NCBI GenBank assembly: GCA_903882765.1
Contig: CAIRYE010000437.1
Coordinates: forward strand, 1 to 22,042
Direction: 5' to 3'
From: an uncultured Anaerolineae bacterium
GTDB lineage: Bacteria; Chloroflexota; Anaerolineae; Anaerolineales; Villigracilaceae
DNA length: 22,042 bases
Part shown: positions 14,356-22,042 of the stretch, piece by piece
Layout of the letters: every line of letters starts with the position of its first letter
Position numbering within the stretch: position 1 is the stretch's first letter
Program-made: the position numbers and the translations under genes
Notes under the pieces: generated by a model
The model's input: only the letters and a program-made list of their open reading frames with translations
Databases searched by the model: none
What the model was told of the DNA's origin: nothing

Positions 14356-15351
14356 TTATTTAATAGAACCCCCGTTTAGTGGAAAATTATCCACCATTCT
14401 CTTCAACAAGATCGATCTGTCCTTCAATACAACAAAAGTCGCTTTTTGTAGCTTTCCTTTTGCGTCTTGGGTGTGTAAAAACAAAGCATCCATCAACCAA
14501 TCTTTTTTGACCGATGTGGTCACAATATCAGAAACCGATGCTTGCCACATTTTCGTTTTAGAAAAACTATCATACGTGAAAAATAGCTTTCCATCCGTAA
14601 TGGACAAGTATCCGGAAACACCATTTGCGCCACGTATGTTTTGGGCTTTACACCTAATACTCAATTCTGCCCTGTGAGGCAAGAGAAGGGCTTGATGATC
14701 TGCCGGTAAAAGGTCAGAACTTTGTTCCGAGTTTATTATTTTCTTGAACAGACTTTTGAGCCAAACAAAAAAACCTGTAACAAGAAACCAAGCCCAGCGC
14801 AGCATCATAGGTACAAAAATAGCGATCAAGATGAGCACCACAATGCCAATGGCTAGCGCGTAATAGGGGTATTTTAGAGCTACAAAGGTCAATACACCCG
14901 CACCTATATCCTCGGCAGCGCTAACAATAGTATTCGAAATATTTTCAGCTGGACTCACGATATTCATTGCCACTCGCGAGCCTGCCTTACCGCCATGCGA
15001 AACCAAAGCGATTGACCCCGCAAACATAGCCGCGATCACCATGACCAATGGATCAGCCTGCCCTAATGCCGCAAAACCGAGCAAGCTTGCCCCCAGAGGT
15101 CGAATAACGGTATGGACAACATCCCATAGATTATCGATGTAAGGAATCTTGTCTGCTAACATTTCTAACAAAAAGAAGATCCCGGCGAGCACGATCACTG
15201 GCCAACTACCTAATACATCCAAGCCAGCGGGAGTACCAGAAATCCAACCAAAACGGATGGCGATACCGGCAGTTAAAATGGTTGCGTATAAATTAATACC
15301 AGAGCTTACAGAAAGCGGTAATAAAGTAGCGAAGAGTCGAATAGTTTCCAT
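14356..15351 (-). CDS. DUF4126 membrane protein with C-terminal soluble domain
   Basis: 331 residues. The N-terminal ~200 match the DUF4126 pattern: SVSSGINLYATILTAGIAIR near 15-33, several membrane segments (roughly 8-32, 50-66, 85-118, 165-195) and the glycine-rich SHGGKAGSRVAMNIVSPAENISNT (split around 118-141). Residues ~225-325 are soluble and beta-rich (LSIRCKAQNIRGANGVSGYL, later LQKATFVVLKDRSILL), resembling a PH/GRAM-like fold, which is inference only. Function of the family is unknown. No Shine-Dalgarno sequence precedes the ATG; a TATTAT box on the minus strand (15366-15361) sits nine bases before it, so its mRNA may be almost leaderless. It follows the typA terminator and precedes the oxidoreductase gene by 100 bases with no terminator between, so the three could share a transcript. 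Confidence 0.8.
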   Translation of the reverse strand: METIRLFATLLPLSVSSGINLYATILTAGIAIRFGWISGTPAGLDVLGSWPVIVLAGIFFLLEMLADKIPYIDNLWDVVHTVIRPLGASLLGFAALGQADPLVMVIAAMFAGSIALVSHGGKAGSRVAMNIVSPAENISNTIVSAAEDIGAGVLTFVALKYPYYALAIGIVVLILIAIFVPMMLRWAWFLVTGFFVWLKSLFKKIINSEQSSDLLPADHQALLLPHRAELSIRCKAQNIRGANGVSGYLSITDGKLFFTYDSFSKTKMWQASVSDIVTTSVKKDWLMDALFLHTQDAKGKLQKATFVVLKDRSILLKRMVDNFPLNGGSIK

Positions 15352-15376
15352 AATGTAATGATAATACAGGAGAGAT

Positions 15377-15411
15377 AAAAAAAGCAGGAGTTTATAAAAA
15401 TAAACTCCTGC
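15377..15411 (-). terminator. Intrinsic terminator after typA
   Basis: On the minus strand an 11-bp stem (GCAGGAGTTTA, loop TTTTTA, complement) is followed by seven T. It separates typA from the DUF4126 gene. Confidence 0.92.
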
Positions 15412-15437
15412 AAAATTTGATAGTAAAACAAAATCTT

Positions 15438-17291
15438 TTACTCGAGGGCTTCCTTGGACTTCTTCACTTGTTTGCCGCGGTCTTCCGTGTCCAAGATCCT
15501 CTTACGAATACGGATGCTGCTCGGAGTGACTTCGAGCAGCTCGTCATCGGCAAGGTATTCGATCGATTCATCCAAGGACATTTGTCGAGGAGGAGTAAGA
15601 CGAATTTCCATATCTCCGCGGGCGGAACGCATATTTGTTAGGTGCTTCTTTCGGCAAATATTGATGGCTATATCGCCGCCACGGGTGTTCTCACCAATGA
15701 CCATACCCATGTACACTGCTTCACCAGGATTAATGAACAAATTGCCACGGTCTTCAGCGCCCTTAAGTGCGTACGCTGTAGAATCACCCGCTTCCATTGC
15801 TACCAACGAGCCAGTTGAACGGGTTAGGATGGGTCCAGCTAATTCATCATATCCGCGGAAGAGAGAGTGCATAATACCCATACCGCGGGTTGCGGTAAGG
15901 AACTGGTAGCGAAAACCTAATAGACCGCGAGTAGGAACAACATAGACAATCCTAACATGACCATCGCCGGTGTCTTCCATGTTTTCCATAATACCGCGTC
16001 GAACGCCAAGCATTTCTACAACCACTCCAACGGTTTCAGAACTTGTTTCAATGTGCACTTCTTCAAATGGCTCGAGCAATGAACCATCTTCGGCCTTATG
16101 AAAGATGACTTCAGGGCTGGATACCTGAAATTCAAAGCCTTCACGACGCATCGTCTCAATTAAAATCGCCAAGTGCAACTCGCCTCTGCCAGACACGAGG
16201 AACGTATCAGCGGATTCAGTTTCGGTGACTCGGAGAGATACGTTGGTGCGTAATTCTTCAAAAAGACGTTCGCGGATCTTTCGGCTCGATCCCCACTTTC
16301 CTTCTTTACCAGTGAAGGGGGAGGTATTTACGCCGAAGGTCATTCGAACCGTTGGTTCTTCTACCTTAATAGTGGGAAGAGCGATGGGGTTATCTGGCGC
16401 AGCTAAGGTCTCCCCGATCGAAATCCCCTCAAGGCCAGCCAAAGCCACAATATCACCGGCTTTCGCCTCGGGCACTTCCACTTTATGCAACCCAACAAAC
16501 TGGTACAAATAACGAGCACTCTCTGGAAGGATCTTGCCATCAACCATAATTCTCGCCAACCGTTGGCCAGCGATAATTGTGCCAGCAAAGATCCTACCTA
16601 CCGCGGTAACACCACGGTAATCATCATAACCAAGAGTTGTGATGAGCATTTGTAAAGGAGCATCGACATCAACGATCGGTGCGGGAATATGGTCAAGAAT
16701 GGTTTCAAACAAGGGCTGCAGGTCTTCAGCAAGCTCGGTGGTTAAACCAGCGCGACCAAAGGTAGCCTGAGCATAAATTACTGGAAAATCAGCTTGCTCT
16801 TCAGACGCGCCAAGCTCGATAAAAAGATCAAAGGTATCGTTGAGCACACGTTCGGGTTCGGCATCTTTGCGGTCGATCTTATTTACCACCACAATTGCCT
16901 TATGACCGCGCTCCAAGGCTTTTTTGAGAACAAAGCGGGTTTGGGGCATAGGGCCTTCTGCAGCGTCTACTAGCAGGAGAACACCATCGACCATGTTCAT
17001 GACGCGTTCGACCTCCCCACCAAAATCCGCATGACCGGGGGTATCAACAATATTGATCTTTACCATCTCACCCGTTTTTGGATTGGGAATGGTGATGGCG
17101 GTATTTTTTGCGAGAATGGTGATGCCGCGTTCGCGCTCGAGATCATTTGAATCCATAACACGATCAGCTATTTGCTGATTATCTCGAAAAGTATGACTTT
17201 GCTTTAGTAGAAAATCGACCAAGGTGGTCTTACCGTGATCGACGTGAGCGATAATAGCAATATTTCTAATTTCATTTCGTGAAGTTAACAT
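15438..17291 (-). CDS. typA: Translational GTPase TypA/BipA
   Basis: 617 residues, the normal length. GTPase motifs: G1 AHVDHGKTTL (15-24), G2 in RERGITI (53-59), G3 DTPGHADFGGEVERV (83-97) and G4 NKIDRKDAEP (137-146). Beyond these lie the EF-G-like domains II, III and V (RGELHLAILIETMRREGFEF is the domain III block; SRGLLGF-like PTRGLLGFRYQF is domain V) and the TypA-specific C-terminal domain with lysine/arginine-rich end (IRKRI, later KQVKKSKEALE). TypA binds the 70S ribosome and aids 50S assembly and growth under cold or other stress. Start ATG has a weak TAGG six bases upstream. It is flanked by two terminators and is probably monocistronic. Confidence 0.97.
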   Translation of the reverse strand: MLTSRNEIRNIAIIAHVDHGKTTLVDFLLKQSHTFRDNQQIADRVMDSNDLERERGITILAKNTAITIPNPKTGEMVKINIVDTPGHADFGGEVERVMNMVDGVLLLVDAAEGPMPQTRFVLKKALERGHKAIVVVNKIDRKDAEPERVLNDTFDLFIELGASEEQADFPVIYAQATFGRAGLTTELAEDLQPLFETILDHIPAPIVDVDAPLQMLITTLGYDDYRGVTAVGRIFAGTIIAGQRLARIMVDGKILPESARYLYQFVGLHKVEVPEAKAGDIVALAGLEGISIGETLAAPDNPIALPTIKVEEPTVRMTFGVNTSPFTGKEGKWGSSRKIRERLFEELRTNVSLRVTETESADTFLVSGRGELHLAILIETMRREGFEFQVSSPEVIFHKAEDGSLLEPFEEVHIETSSETVGVVVEMLGVRRGIMENMEDTGDGHVRIVYVVPTRGLLGFRYQFLTATRGMGIMHSLFRGYDELAGPILTRSTGSLVAMEAGDSTAYALKGAEDRGNLFINPGEAVYMGMVIGENTRGGDIAINICRKKHLTNMRSARGDMEIRLTPPRQMSLDESIEYLADDELLEVTPSSIRIRKRILDTEDRGKQVKKSKEALE

Positions 17292-17319
17292 TTAATACCT
17301 ATATTTCTGATTGGGTTGA

Positions 17320-17336
17320 TTGAATTTTTTATTCAA
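17320..17336. repeat. Palindrome upstream of typA
   Basis: TTGAAT, five T, ATTCAA form a 6-bp inverted repeat between the ahcY terminator and typA. It could extend the ahcY terminator (providing the T/A tract) or serve as an operator; I cannot tell. Confidence 0.3.
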
Positions 17337-17340
17337 ACTT

Positions 17341-17365
17341 AGAACCCCGATAACCTCGGGGTTCT
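17341..17365 (-). terminator. Intrinsic terminator after ahcY
   Basis: A perfect 10-bp GC-rich stem (AGAACCCCGA, loop TAACC, complement 17356-17365). Outer CAAAC/GTTTG segments could extend it imperfectly. The U-tract on the minus strand is weak (AAGTTTGAAT, then A/T-rich), so efficiency is uncertain. Confidence 0.75.
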
Positions 17366-17392
17366 TGTTTGAACAAAAATTGGGGGGTTGGC

Positions 17393-18655
17393 TTAGGTGC
17401 CTTCTTGCCAAGAGTTGAGGTAACTTACCTGTTGTTCGGTGAGGGTGTCGATCTTGATACCCATAGCGGCGAGTTTAATGCGAGCGATCTCAACATCGAT
17501 ATCATTCGGTACGGAATAAACCTTCTTCTCGAGGTTTTTAGCGTTCTTTACCATATACTCAGCGGATAAAGCCTGATTCGCAAAGGACATATCCATAACG
17601 GAAGCAGGGTGGCCTTCAGCAGAAGCGAGATTGATCAAACGGCCTTCACCAAGGATGTTGATCTTTCGACCATCTTTGGTGGTGTACTGTTCAACAAATT
17701 GGCGAACCAAGTTTGGTGCGCCGACAGACATTGCTTGAAGGGCAGGAATGTTCAATTCAACATTAAAGTGGCCTGAGTTGGCAACCAAAGCGCCATCCTT
17801 CATCACTTCAAAGTGGTGTTTGTCGATAACATTGAGGTCACCGGTAACGGTGCAGAAAATGTCACCGATCTTGGCGGCACCCATCATGGGCATTACTTCG
17901 AAGCCATCCATAACGGCTTCAAGAGCCTTCATGGCATCCACTTCAGTAACAACAACACGAGAGCCCATACCCCGAGCGCGGGAGGCTAAACCACGACCAC
18001 ACCAACCGTAACCAGCTACCACAAACACCTTGCCAGCCAACAAAACGTTGGTAGCGCGGATGATGCCATCTACAGTTGACTGTCCGGTTCCATAGCGATT
18101 ATCAAAGAAGTGCTTTGTCATAGCGTCATTTACAGCGATGACAGGGAATTCGAGCATATTATCAGCGGACATAGCGCGTAAGCGGATAACGCCTGTGGTG
18201 GTCTCTTCGGTGCCGCCAACGATGTCTTTCAGTAATTCGCGGCGATCCTTGTGAATTGTGGAGACCAAGTCAGCACCGTCATCCATGGTGAGATGGGGTT
18301 TGTGATCAAGCGCTGCGGTGATGTGCTTGTAATAGGTTACATTATCTTCGCCTTTGATGGCGTAGGTTGGAATCTCATAAACATTTACGAGAGCAGCCGC
18401 CACATCATCCTGTGTGGAAAGCGGGTTGGACGCGGTTATGACCACATCAGCGCCACCAGCTTGCAAGGTGGTCATGAGGTTGGCAGTTTCGGTAGTTACA
18501 TGTAAGCAAGCAGAAATTCGATAGCCTTTGAGGGGTTTCTCTTTTGCGAATCGTTCTTTGATCATGCGAAGAACGGGCATTTCGCGTTCCGCCCAATCTA
18601 TTCTGCGTCGTCCGCCCTCTGCGAGGGAACTATCTTTGATGTCGTAATTGCTCAT
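17393..18655 (-). CDS. ahcY: Adenosylhomocysteinase (S-adenosylhomocysteine hydrolase)
   Basis: 420 residues, the shorter form seen in archaea and some bacteria. It reversibly splits S-adenosylhomocysteine into adenosine and homocysteine, clearing the inhibitory product of methyltransferases. Motifs: CLHVTTETANLM (50-61), substrate-contacting DDGADL (125-130), EETTTGV (150-156), NDAMTKHFFDNRYGTGQS (176-193, with K181, D185 and N186) and the NAD-binding VVAGYGWCGRGLASRARGMG (212-231). The C-terminus ends at SYLNSWQEGT and lacks the Lys-Tyr tail that closes the NAD site in the long forms, as expected for the short class. ATG has AGGAGA five to six bases upstream. The kinase gene ends only 20 bases before it, so the two form an operon. 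Confidence 0.97.
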   Translation of the reverse strand: MSNYDIKDSSLAEGGRRRIDWAEREMPVLRMIKERFAKEKPLKGYRISACLHVTTETANLMTTLQAGGADVVITASNPLSTQDDVAAALVNVYEIPTYAIKGEDNVTYYKHITAALDHKPHLTMDDGADLVSTIHKDRRELLKDIVGGTEETTTGVIRLRAMSADNMLEFPVIAVNDAMTKHFFDNRYGTGQSTVDGIIRATNVLLAGKVFVVAGYGWCGRGLASRARGMGSRVVVTEVDAMKALEAVMDGFEVMPMMGAAKIGDIFCTVTGDLNVIDKHHFEVMKDGALVANSGHFNVELNIPALQAMSVGAPNLVRQFVEQYTTKDGRKINILGEGRLINLASAEGHPASVMDMSFANQALSAEYMVKNAKNLEKKVYSVPNDIDVEIARIKLAAMGIKIDTLTEQQVSYLNSWQEGT

Positions 18656-18675
18656 TTTTCTCCTATTATTGGTAA

Positions 18676-19626
18676 TTACAAAGAATTTAATTTACCTTCA
18701 TCATCGAAATTTTCTCTGAATCGGGTGATGAATTCGGCTTTTGTATAATGGTGGTTCTGAGTACCGTTTTGTTCAAGGCAGTATGCCGCGGCGAGCGAAC
18801 CCATCCGAGCACAAAAATCAAGGGTCCAGCCATGGGCATAACCAGCGAGGAAACCGCCCCGAAAGGCATCTCCTACACCGGTTGGGTCAATGATACGTTC
18901 TTCCTTGAACACTGGAATATGAACGTCACTACCATTGGTATAGATGTTTGCTCCTTCAGCGCCTTTTGTTACGATAATGATGTCCACCATCTCAAGGATC
19001 TGGTTCATATCGAGACCTGTTTTTTTACAGATCAATCCAATTTCATAATCATTAACGAACAAGAAATGCGCGCCCTTCATATCCCGTACCAATTCTTCGC
19101 CCTCTAGCCGTAAGATCTGTTGGGAAGGATCGTACAGGTATGGAATTTGTAATTCGCGGCATTCAGCAGCGTGTTTCATCATAGCAGACGGATCCGTTGG
19201 GGAAATGATCACGAGGTCTGGTTTCTGTTTAAGCTCCTTTAGGGAGAGCTCAGCCGCGTCTGCCATTGCGCCAGGATAAAATGACGCTATTTGGGCGTTG
19301 ATATTATCGGTTGTCGCAAAAAAGGAAGCGGTGTATTTACCGGGTACTACCTTTGCCCATTCTGTATTTACGCCGAACTTCTCTAACCACGCGCGGTATT
19401 CTTCAAAATCTTCACCGACAGTGGCAAACAGGTTTGGTTTTTCGCCCAATAAAGCCATGGTATACGCGATATTTGGTGCAATCCCGCCACGCTGCCTGGT
19501 CATTTTATCGACCAAAAAAGATAAGCTGATCGACTTCAAACGTTCAGGTAATATCTGTTCATGAAAGAGACCCGGAAAGGTCATCAAATAATCATAAGCG
19601 ACGGAACCACTGATAAATATATTCAT
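18676..19626 (-). CDS. PfkB-family kinase, probable adenosine kinase
   Basis: 316 residues of the PfkB/ribokinase fold. N-terminal SGSVAYDYLM (6-15), the lid/substrate GG at 47-48 (RQRGGIAPNIAY), FATVGEDFEEY (67-77), and PfkB signature 2, IDPTGVGDAFRGGFLAG (246-262), whose D253 is the catalytic base and whose glycines form the anion hole. The substrate of PfkB enzymes is hard to read from sequence, but placement 20 bases before ahcY, whose product is adenosine, supports adenosine kinase (adenosine + ATP to AMP), which pulls SAH hydrolysis forward. Ribokinase- or fructokinase-type activity remains possible. The nearest purine-rich site, AAGGA, is 15 bases before the ATG, farther than usual. 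It is divergent from the transglycosylase gene. Confidence 0.85.
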   Translation of the reverse strand: MNIFISGSVAYDYLMTFPGLFHEQILPERLKSISLSFLVDKMTRQRGGIAPNIAYTMALLGEKPNLFATVGEDFEEYRAWLEKFGVNTEWAKVVPGKYTASFFATTDNINAQIASFYPGAMADAAELSLKELKQKPDLVIISPTDPSAMMKHAAECRELQIPYLYDPSQQILRLEGEELVRDMKGAHFLFVNDYEIGLICKKTGLDMNQILEMVDIIIVTKGAEGANIYTNGSDVHIPVFKEERIIDPTGVGDAFRGGFLAGYAHGWTLDFCARMGSLAAAYCLEQNGTQNHHYTKAEFITRFRENFDDEGKLNSL

Positions 19627-19640
19627 CCTGTATTCGATTG

Positions 19641-19652
19641 TTCCTTAAGGAA
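19641..19652. repeat. 12-bp perfect palindrome upstream of the kinase-ahcY operon
   Basis: TTCCTTAAGGAA lies 15 bases before the kinase start on the minus strand. It contains the only Shine-Dalgarno-like sequence (AAGGA) for that gene, so it might be an operator or, less likely given its zero loop, an RNA structure. Confidence 0.4.
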
Positions 19653-19716
19653 ATGTTTATTTTAAAGCATATAATTTTATCATATATATTAAAGAAACAC
19701 CTGAGACACTGACTAT

Positions 19717-19749
19717 TGACCAAACTCCCTTGCTTGACATATTTGGTCA
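19717..19749. repeat. Inverted repeat TGACCAAA / TTTGGTCA around the transglycosylase -35 box
   Basis: Two perfect 8-bp half-sites (19717-19724 and 19742-19749), 25 bases centre to centre. One lies just upstream of the TTGACA -35 box and the other in the -35/-10 spacer, a common repressor layout. Confidence 0.45.
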
Positions 19750-19762
19750 TAGTGGATATAAG
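19734..19762 (+). promoter_or_regulatory. Sigma70 promoter for the transglycosylase gene, predicted near-leaderless
   Basis: TTGACA (19734-19739), a 17-base spacer and TATAAG (19757-19762) give the best sigma70 match in the window. The predicted start (about 19768-19769) coincides with the ATG at 19769; the AAGGA at 19760-19764 overlaps the -10 and would not be in that transcript. Confidence 0.65.
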
Positions 19763-19768
19763 GATTAA

Positions 19769-22042
19769 ATGAAAAAGATCAACTTTTTGGTATTGTTTTG
19801 TTTTGTATTTACAAGCTGTACTAACTTACCTACCGCCCCGGCAAACACACCGATCGCATATGAAAACGCAGCGACCTCTACCGTGGTAGAACCCTCACAA
19901 CCCGCGAACACAGCTTTACCAGTTGAAAATTCAGCGCCGTTGCCCACAACGATTCCACCCATCACTCAAAATCTTTACGAACAGATGATTTTAAACGGTG
20001 AGTATGACCTAATTCGAAGTTCCCTGCAAACCAACTCTGCCGCCACGACCGATCCAGCCAATTTATGGATCTTGGCGAAAACAGAATTCCTAGCTGAAAA
20101 CTATTCAGTGGCACTCGAGATCCTTCGCGGCATACCGGTTTCCTTCCCTGATACGCTTGAAGCGGAGCGAAGCTGGTTTTTGATGGCAGAGATCTTGTAC
20201 ACCCTTGAACGTTATGACGAAGCCATTGTCGCTTACCAAAATTACCAAGCAACATCCACTCTCTTCAAGGAGTATGTACTAACCCAACTCGCCAATTGCT
20301 ACTCACTTACCGGGAAGTATGACCTCGCCATAGAAACCTACAAAAAAGTGTTAGAAAACGATCCTTCAAACGAAACGATCCAAATAAAGATCGGCCGAGC
20401 CTATTTATTCAGCGAGCGGCCCGATAAAGCCTTGGATGTTTTCAACAAGCTTTTTGAAGTGACCGGGGATGATTACACCAAAGCCCAGCTCGACCTACTT
20501 TCTGGTCAAGCGTTGATCAACCAGGGCAATGCTACTGAAGGGTATGACAAGTGGCGGCATGGGGTTGAGAATTATCCATTAGCCTTCGATTCTTACACCG
20601 CGCTCTCGGGGTTGGTAAATGATGAACAACCGGTCAACGATTTTAACCGAGGTTTGGTGGATTACTATGCCGGTCAATATGATGTTGCCCTCACCGCATT
20701 TAGCAATTATCTCTCTTCTACCCCTGAAAATGATGGCACTGTCCATTATTATATTGGCTTGATCCAACGAGATTCGGGTAATTATCCATTGGCACTTGAG
20801 GCCTTCACCACTCTCATCGAAAATTATCCAGAAAACCGCTTTTGGGCTTCTGCTTGGGATGAAAAAGCAACCACTTTATGGGCTTATATGGACGATTATG
20901 ATGGTGGAGCGAGAATTCTTGAGGAGTATTCCACACTTTATCAGGGAACGAATTTGGCTGCGTCCTATCTGCTAGAGGCAGGCCGGATTCGAGAGCGCAA
21001 TAAAGAATTAGATAGAGCTAGCCAATTATGGGAAGCCCTGCCGATCCAATTTCCTGATTCCGCGGATAGGTATACTGCCCTTATGTACGCTGGGGTAACA
21101 CGGTATCGTTTAGGAGAAAATGATAAAGCGCTCGAAAATTTCCAGAATGCCCTGCAAATTTCAAAGGATGACCCTGAAATTATTAAAGCGAATTTCTGGG
21201 TAGGTAAGACCTACAAATCGTTAGGGAGTGAGCCTGATGCTGAAGCATATTGGCAAAAAACAATAGCGATGGATCCAATAGGCTATTATGGCTTGCGAGC
21301 CAACGAACTAATAAACGGCCAACAACCATTTCTTCGCCGCGATGTGTTAAATGATGAAGTGGATATTATTCAGGAACGAAACGAAGCAGCTACTTGGATA
21401 AAATTGACTTTGAACCTGCCGGCAGAAACTGATATATTGAACCTCGGGGCACTACAGGACGATATTCATTTTGTCCAAGGCTTGGAGTATTGGAATTTAG
21501 GATATTTTGAACAAGCCAAAGTGGAGTTTGACTTATTGTCCACACAATACGCGGCGGATCCGGTAAACCTGTTTCGCTTGGGAAATTACTTGGTGGATAT
21601 TGGTTTGTATAAGAGCGGTATACAAGCTATCCGTGACGTACTTACGCTTTTAGGGTATGAAGACCATTACCAAAGCATCAACGTACCAGCTTACTTCAAC
21701 CACATTCGATATGGCCTCTATTATTACGAGCTTGTTAAGAAAAACGCCCTAGAATATGGAATTGATCCGTTATTCGTAATGAGTGTGATGAGACAGGAAA
21801 GTTTGTTCGAAGGGTTTATCCATTCCAGTGCTGGCGCGCGAGGGCTAATGCAGATTATGCCGGCAACGGGAGAAAGTATCGCTCAGCAAATGGGTATTTC
21901 AGATGGTTTCACGGTTGATCAGCTTTATCAACCAAACATTAGCATTTCCCTTGGAACCTACTACCTCAACTCAAACAACAATTATTTGGATAATGATATG
22001 TACGCAGTCTTGGCCGCATACAACGCTGGCCCAGGCAATGCC
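19769..22042 (+). CDS. TPR-rich lipoprotein with soluble lytic transglycosylase (Slt70-like) domain, 3'-truncated
   Basis: 758 residues are visible with no stop before the window ends. A short lipoprotein signal (MKKINFLVLFCFVFTSC) puts the lipidated Cys at residue 17, followed by a ~50-residue Thr/Pro/Ala-rich linker. Residues ~70-640 are helical TPR-like repeats (for example ANLWILAKTEFLAENYSVAL, YVLTQLANCYSLTGKYDLAI, TVHYYIGLIQRDSGNYPLAL, ANFWVGKTYKSLGSEPDAEA). From ~655 comes the lysozyme-like SLT domain: MRQESLFEGFIHSSAGARG with catalytic Glu677, GLMQIMPATGES, and AAYNAGPGNA at the cut. The family cleaves the MurNAc-GlcNAc bond of peptidoglycan, giving 1,6-anhydro ends, for wall turnover or insertion of envelope machines. 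Only the last part of the SLT domain is missing. It is divergent from the kinase-ahcY operon. Confidence 0.92.
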   Translation, partial: MKKINFLVLFCFVFTSCTNLPTAPANTPIAYENAATSTVVEPSQPANTALPVENSAPLPTTIPPITQNLYEQMILNGEYDLIRSSLQTNSAATTDPANLWILAKTEFLAENYSVALEILRGIPVSFPDTLEAERSWFLMAEILYTLERYDEAIVAYQNYQATSTLFKEYVLTQLANCYSLTGKYDLAIETYKKVLENDPSNETIQIKIGRAYLFSERPDKALDVFNKLFEVTGDDYTKAQLDLLSGQALINQGNATEGYDKWRHGVENYPLAFDSYTALSGLVNDEQPVNDFNRGLVDYYAGQYDVALTAFSNYLSSTPENDGTVHYYIGLIQRDSGNYPLALEAFTTLIENYPENRFWASAWDEKATTLWAYMDDYDGGARILEEYSTLYQGTNLAASYLLEAGRIRERNKELDRASQLWEALPIQFPDSADRYTALMYAGVTRYRLGENDKALENFQNALQISKDDPEIIKANFWVGKTYKSLGSEPDAEAYWQKTIAMDPIGYYGLRANELINGQQPFLRRDVLNDEVDIIQERNEAATWIKLTLNLPAETDILNLGALQDDIHFVQGLEYWNLGYFEQAKVEFDLLSTQYAADPVNLFRLGNYLVDIGLYKSGIQAIRDVLTLLGYEDHYQSINVPAYFNHIRYGLYYYELVKKNALEYGIDPLFVMSVMRQESLFEGFIHSSAGARGLMQIMPATGESIAQQMGISDGFTVDQLYQPNISISLGTYYLNSNNNYLDNDMYAVLAAYNAGPGNA

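Noticed and set aside
18656..18675. SAH riboswitch upstream of ahcY
   Set aside because: Only 20 bases separate the kinase stop from ahcY, holding just a ribosome-binding site; the region upstream of the kinase shows no riboswitch-like stems.
1..22042. CRISPR array, insertion sequence, prophage or integrated element
   Set aside because: No regularly spaced repeats, transposase or integrase reading frames, or attachment-site duplications beside the tRNA were seen; gene content is housekeeping.

Overview
The window reads as ordinary chromosome from a moderately AT-rich, probably anaerobic or facultative bacterium. My best guess is Chloroflexota, class Anaerolineae. The guess rests on the mix of genes: a CBS-type family II pyrophosphatase, a short-form S-adenosylhomocysteinase beside a PfkB kinase, separate secD and secF, a bacterial GlnRS and a DUF4126 protein. 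No rRNA or marker gene confirms it. There are 16 protein genes (two cut by the window edges), one tRNA, several clear intrinsic terminators, and no insertion sequence, phage gene or CRISPR array.

Layout. From 1 to 2813 (+) lie the C-terminal part of a family II inorganic pyrophosphatase, an XdhC/CoxI-type molybdoenzyme maturation factor overlapping it by one base, and an SPFH protein with an unusual C-terminal helix-turn-helix. A strong hairpin at 2831-2863 separates these from a convergent SCP2-like gene (2864-3193, -). From 3545 to 7632 (+) come a YtxG-like/YtxH pair, a stand-alone SpoIIE-type PP2C phosphatase, and secD-secF. A yaaA-like gene (7948-8730, +) follows. Next are tRNA-Gln(CUG) on the minus strand and glnS on the plus strand, divergent across a 287-base gap.

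From 10999 to 19626 everything is on the minus strand. In transcription order it runs: PfkB-family kinase, ahcY (20-base gap), typA, a DUF4126 membrane protein, a 700-residue multi-cofactor flavoprotein, and a DAO-family flavoprotein whose start overlaps the previous stop (ATGA). Divergent from the kinase is a large TPR lipoprotein with a lytic transglycosylase domain, running off the right edge at 22042.

How the genes work together. Kinase plus AhcY form a plausible S-adenosylhomocysteine/adenosine salvage unit. SecD plus SecF are the accessory complex of the Sec translocon. The two flavoproteins look like one amine or amino-acid dehydrogenase complex passing electrons through [2Fe-2S], FAD, [4Fe-4S] and BFD-type centres. 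The pyrophosphatase, GlnRS, TypA and transglycosylase are housekeeping.

The most interesting signals are the SPFH-HTH fusion, the fused flavoprotein complex, a recurring arrangement in which a -10 box sits only 6-9 bases before the start codon (suggesting leaderless mRNAs), a terminator-like hairpin just before secD, and inverted repeats around the transglycosylase promoter. I saw no clearly novel defence or mobile system.
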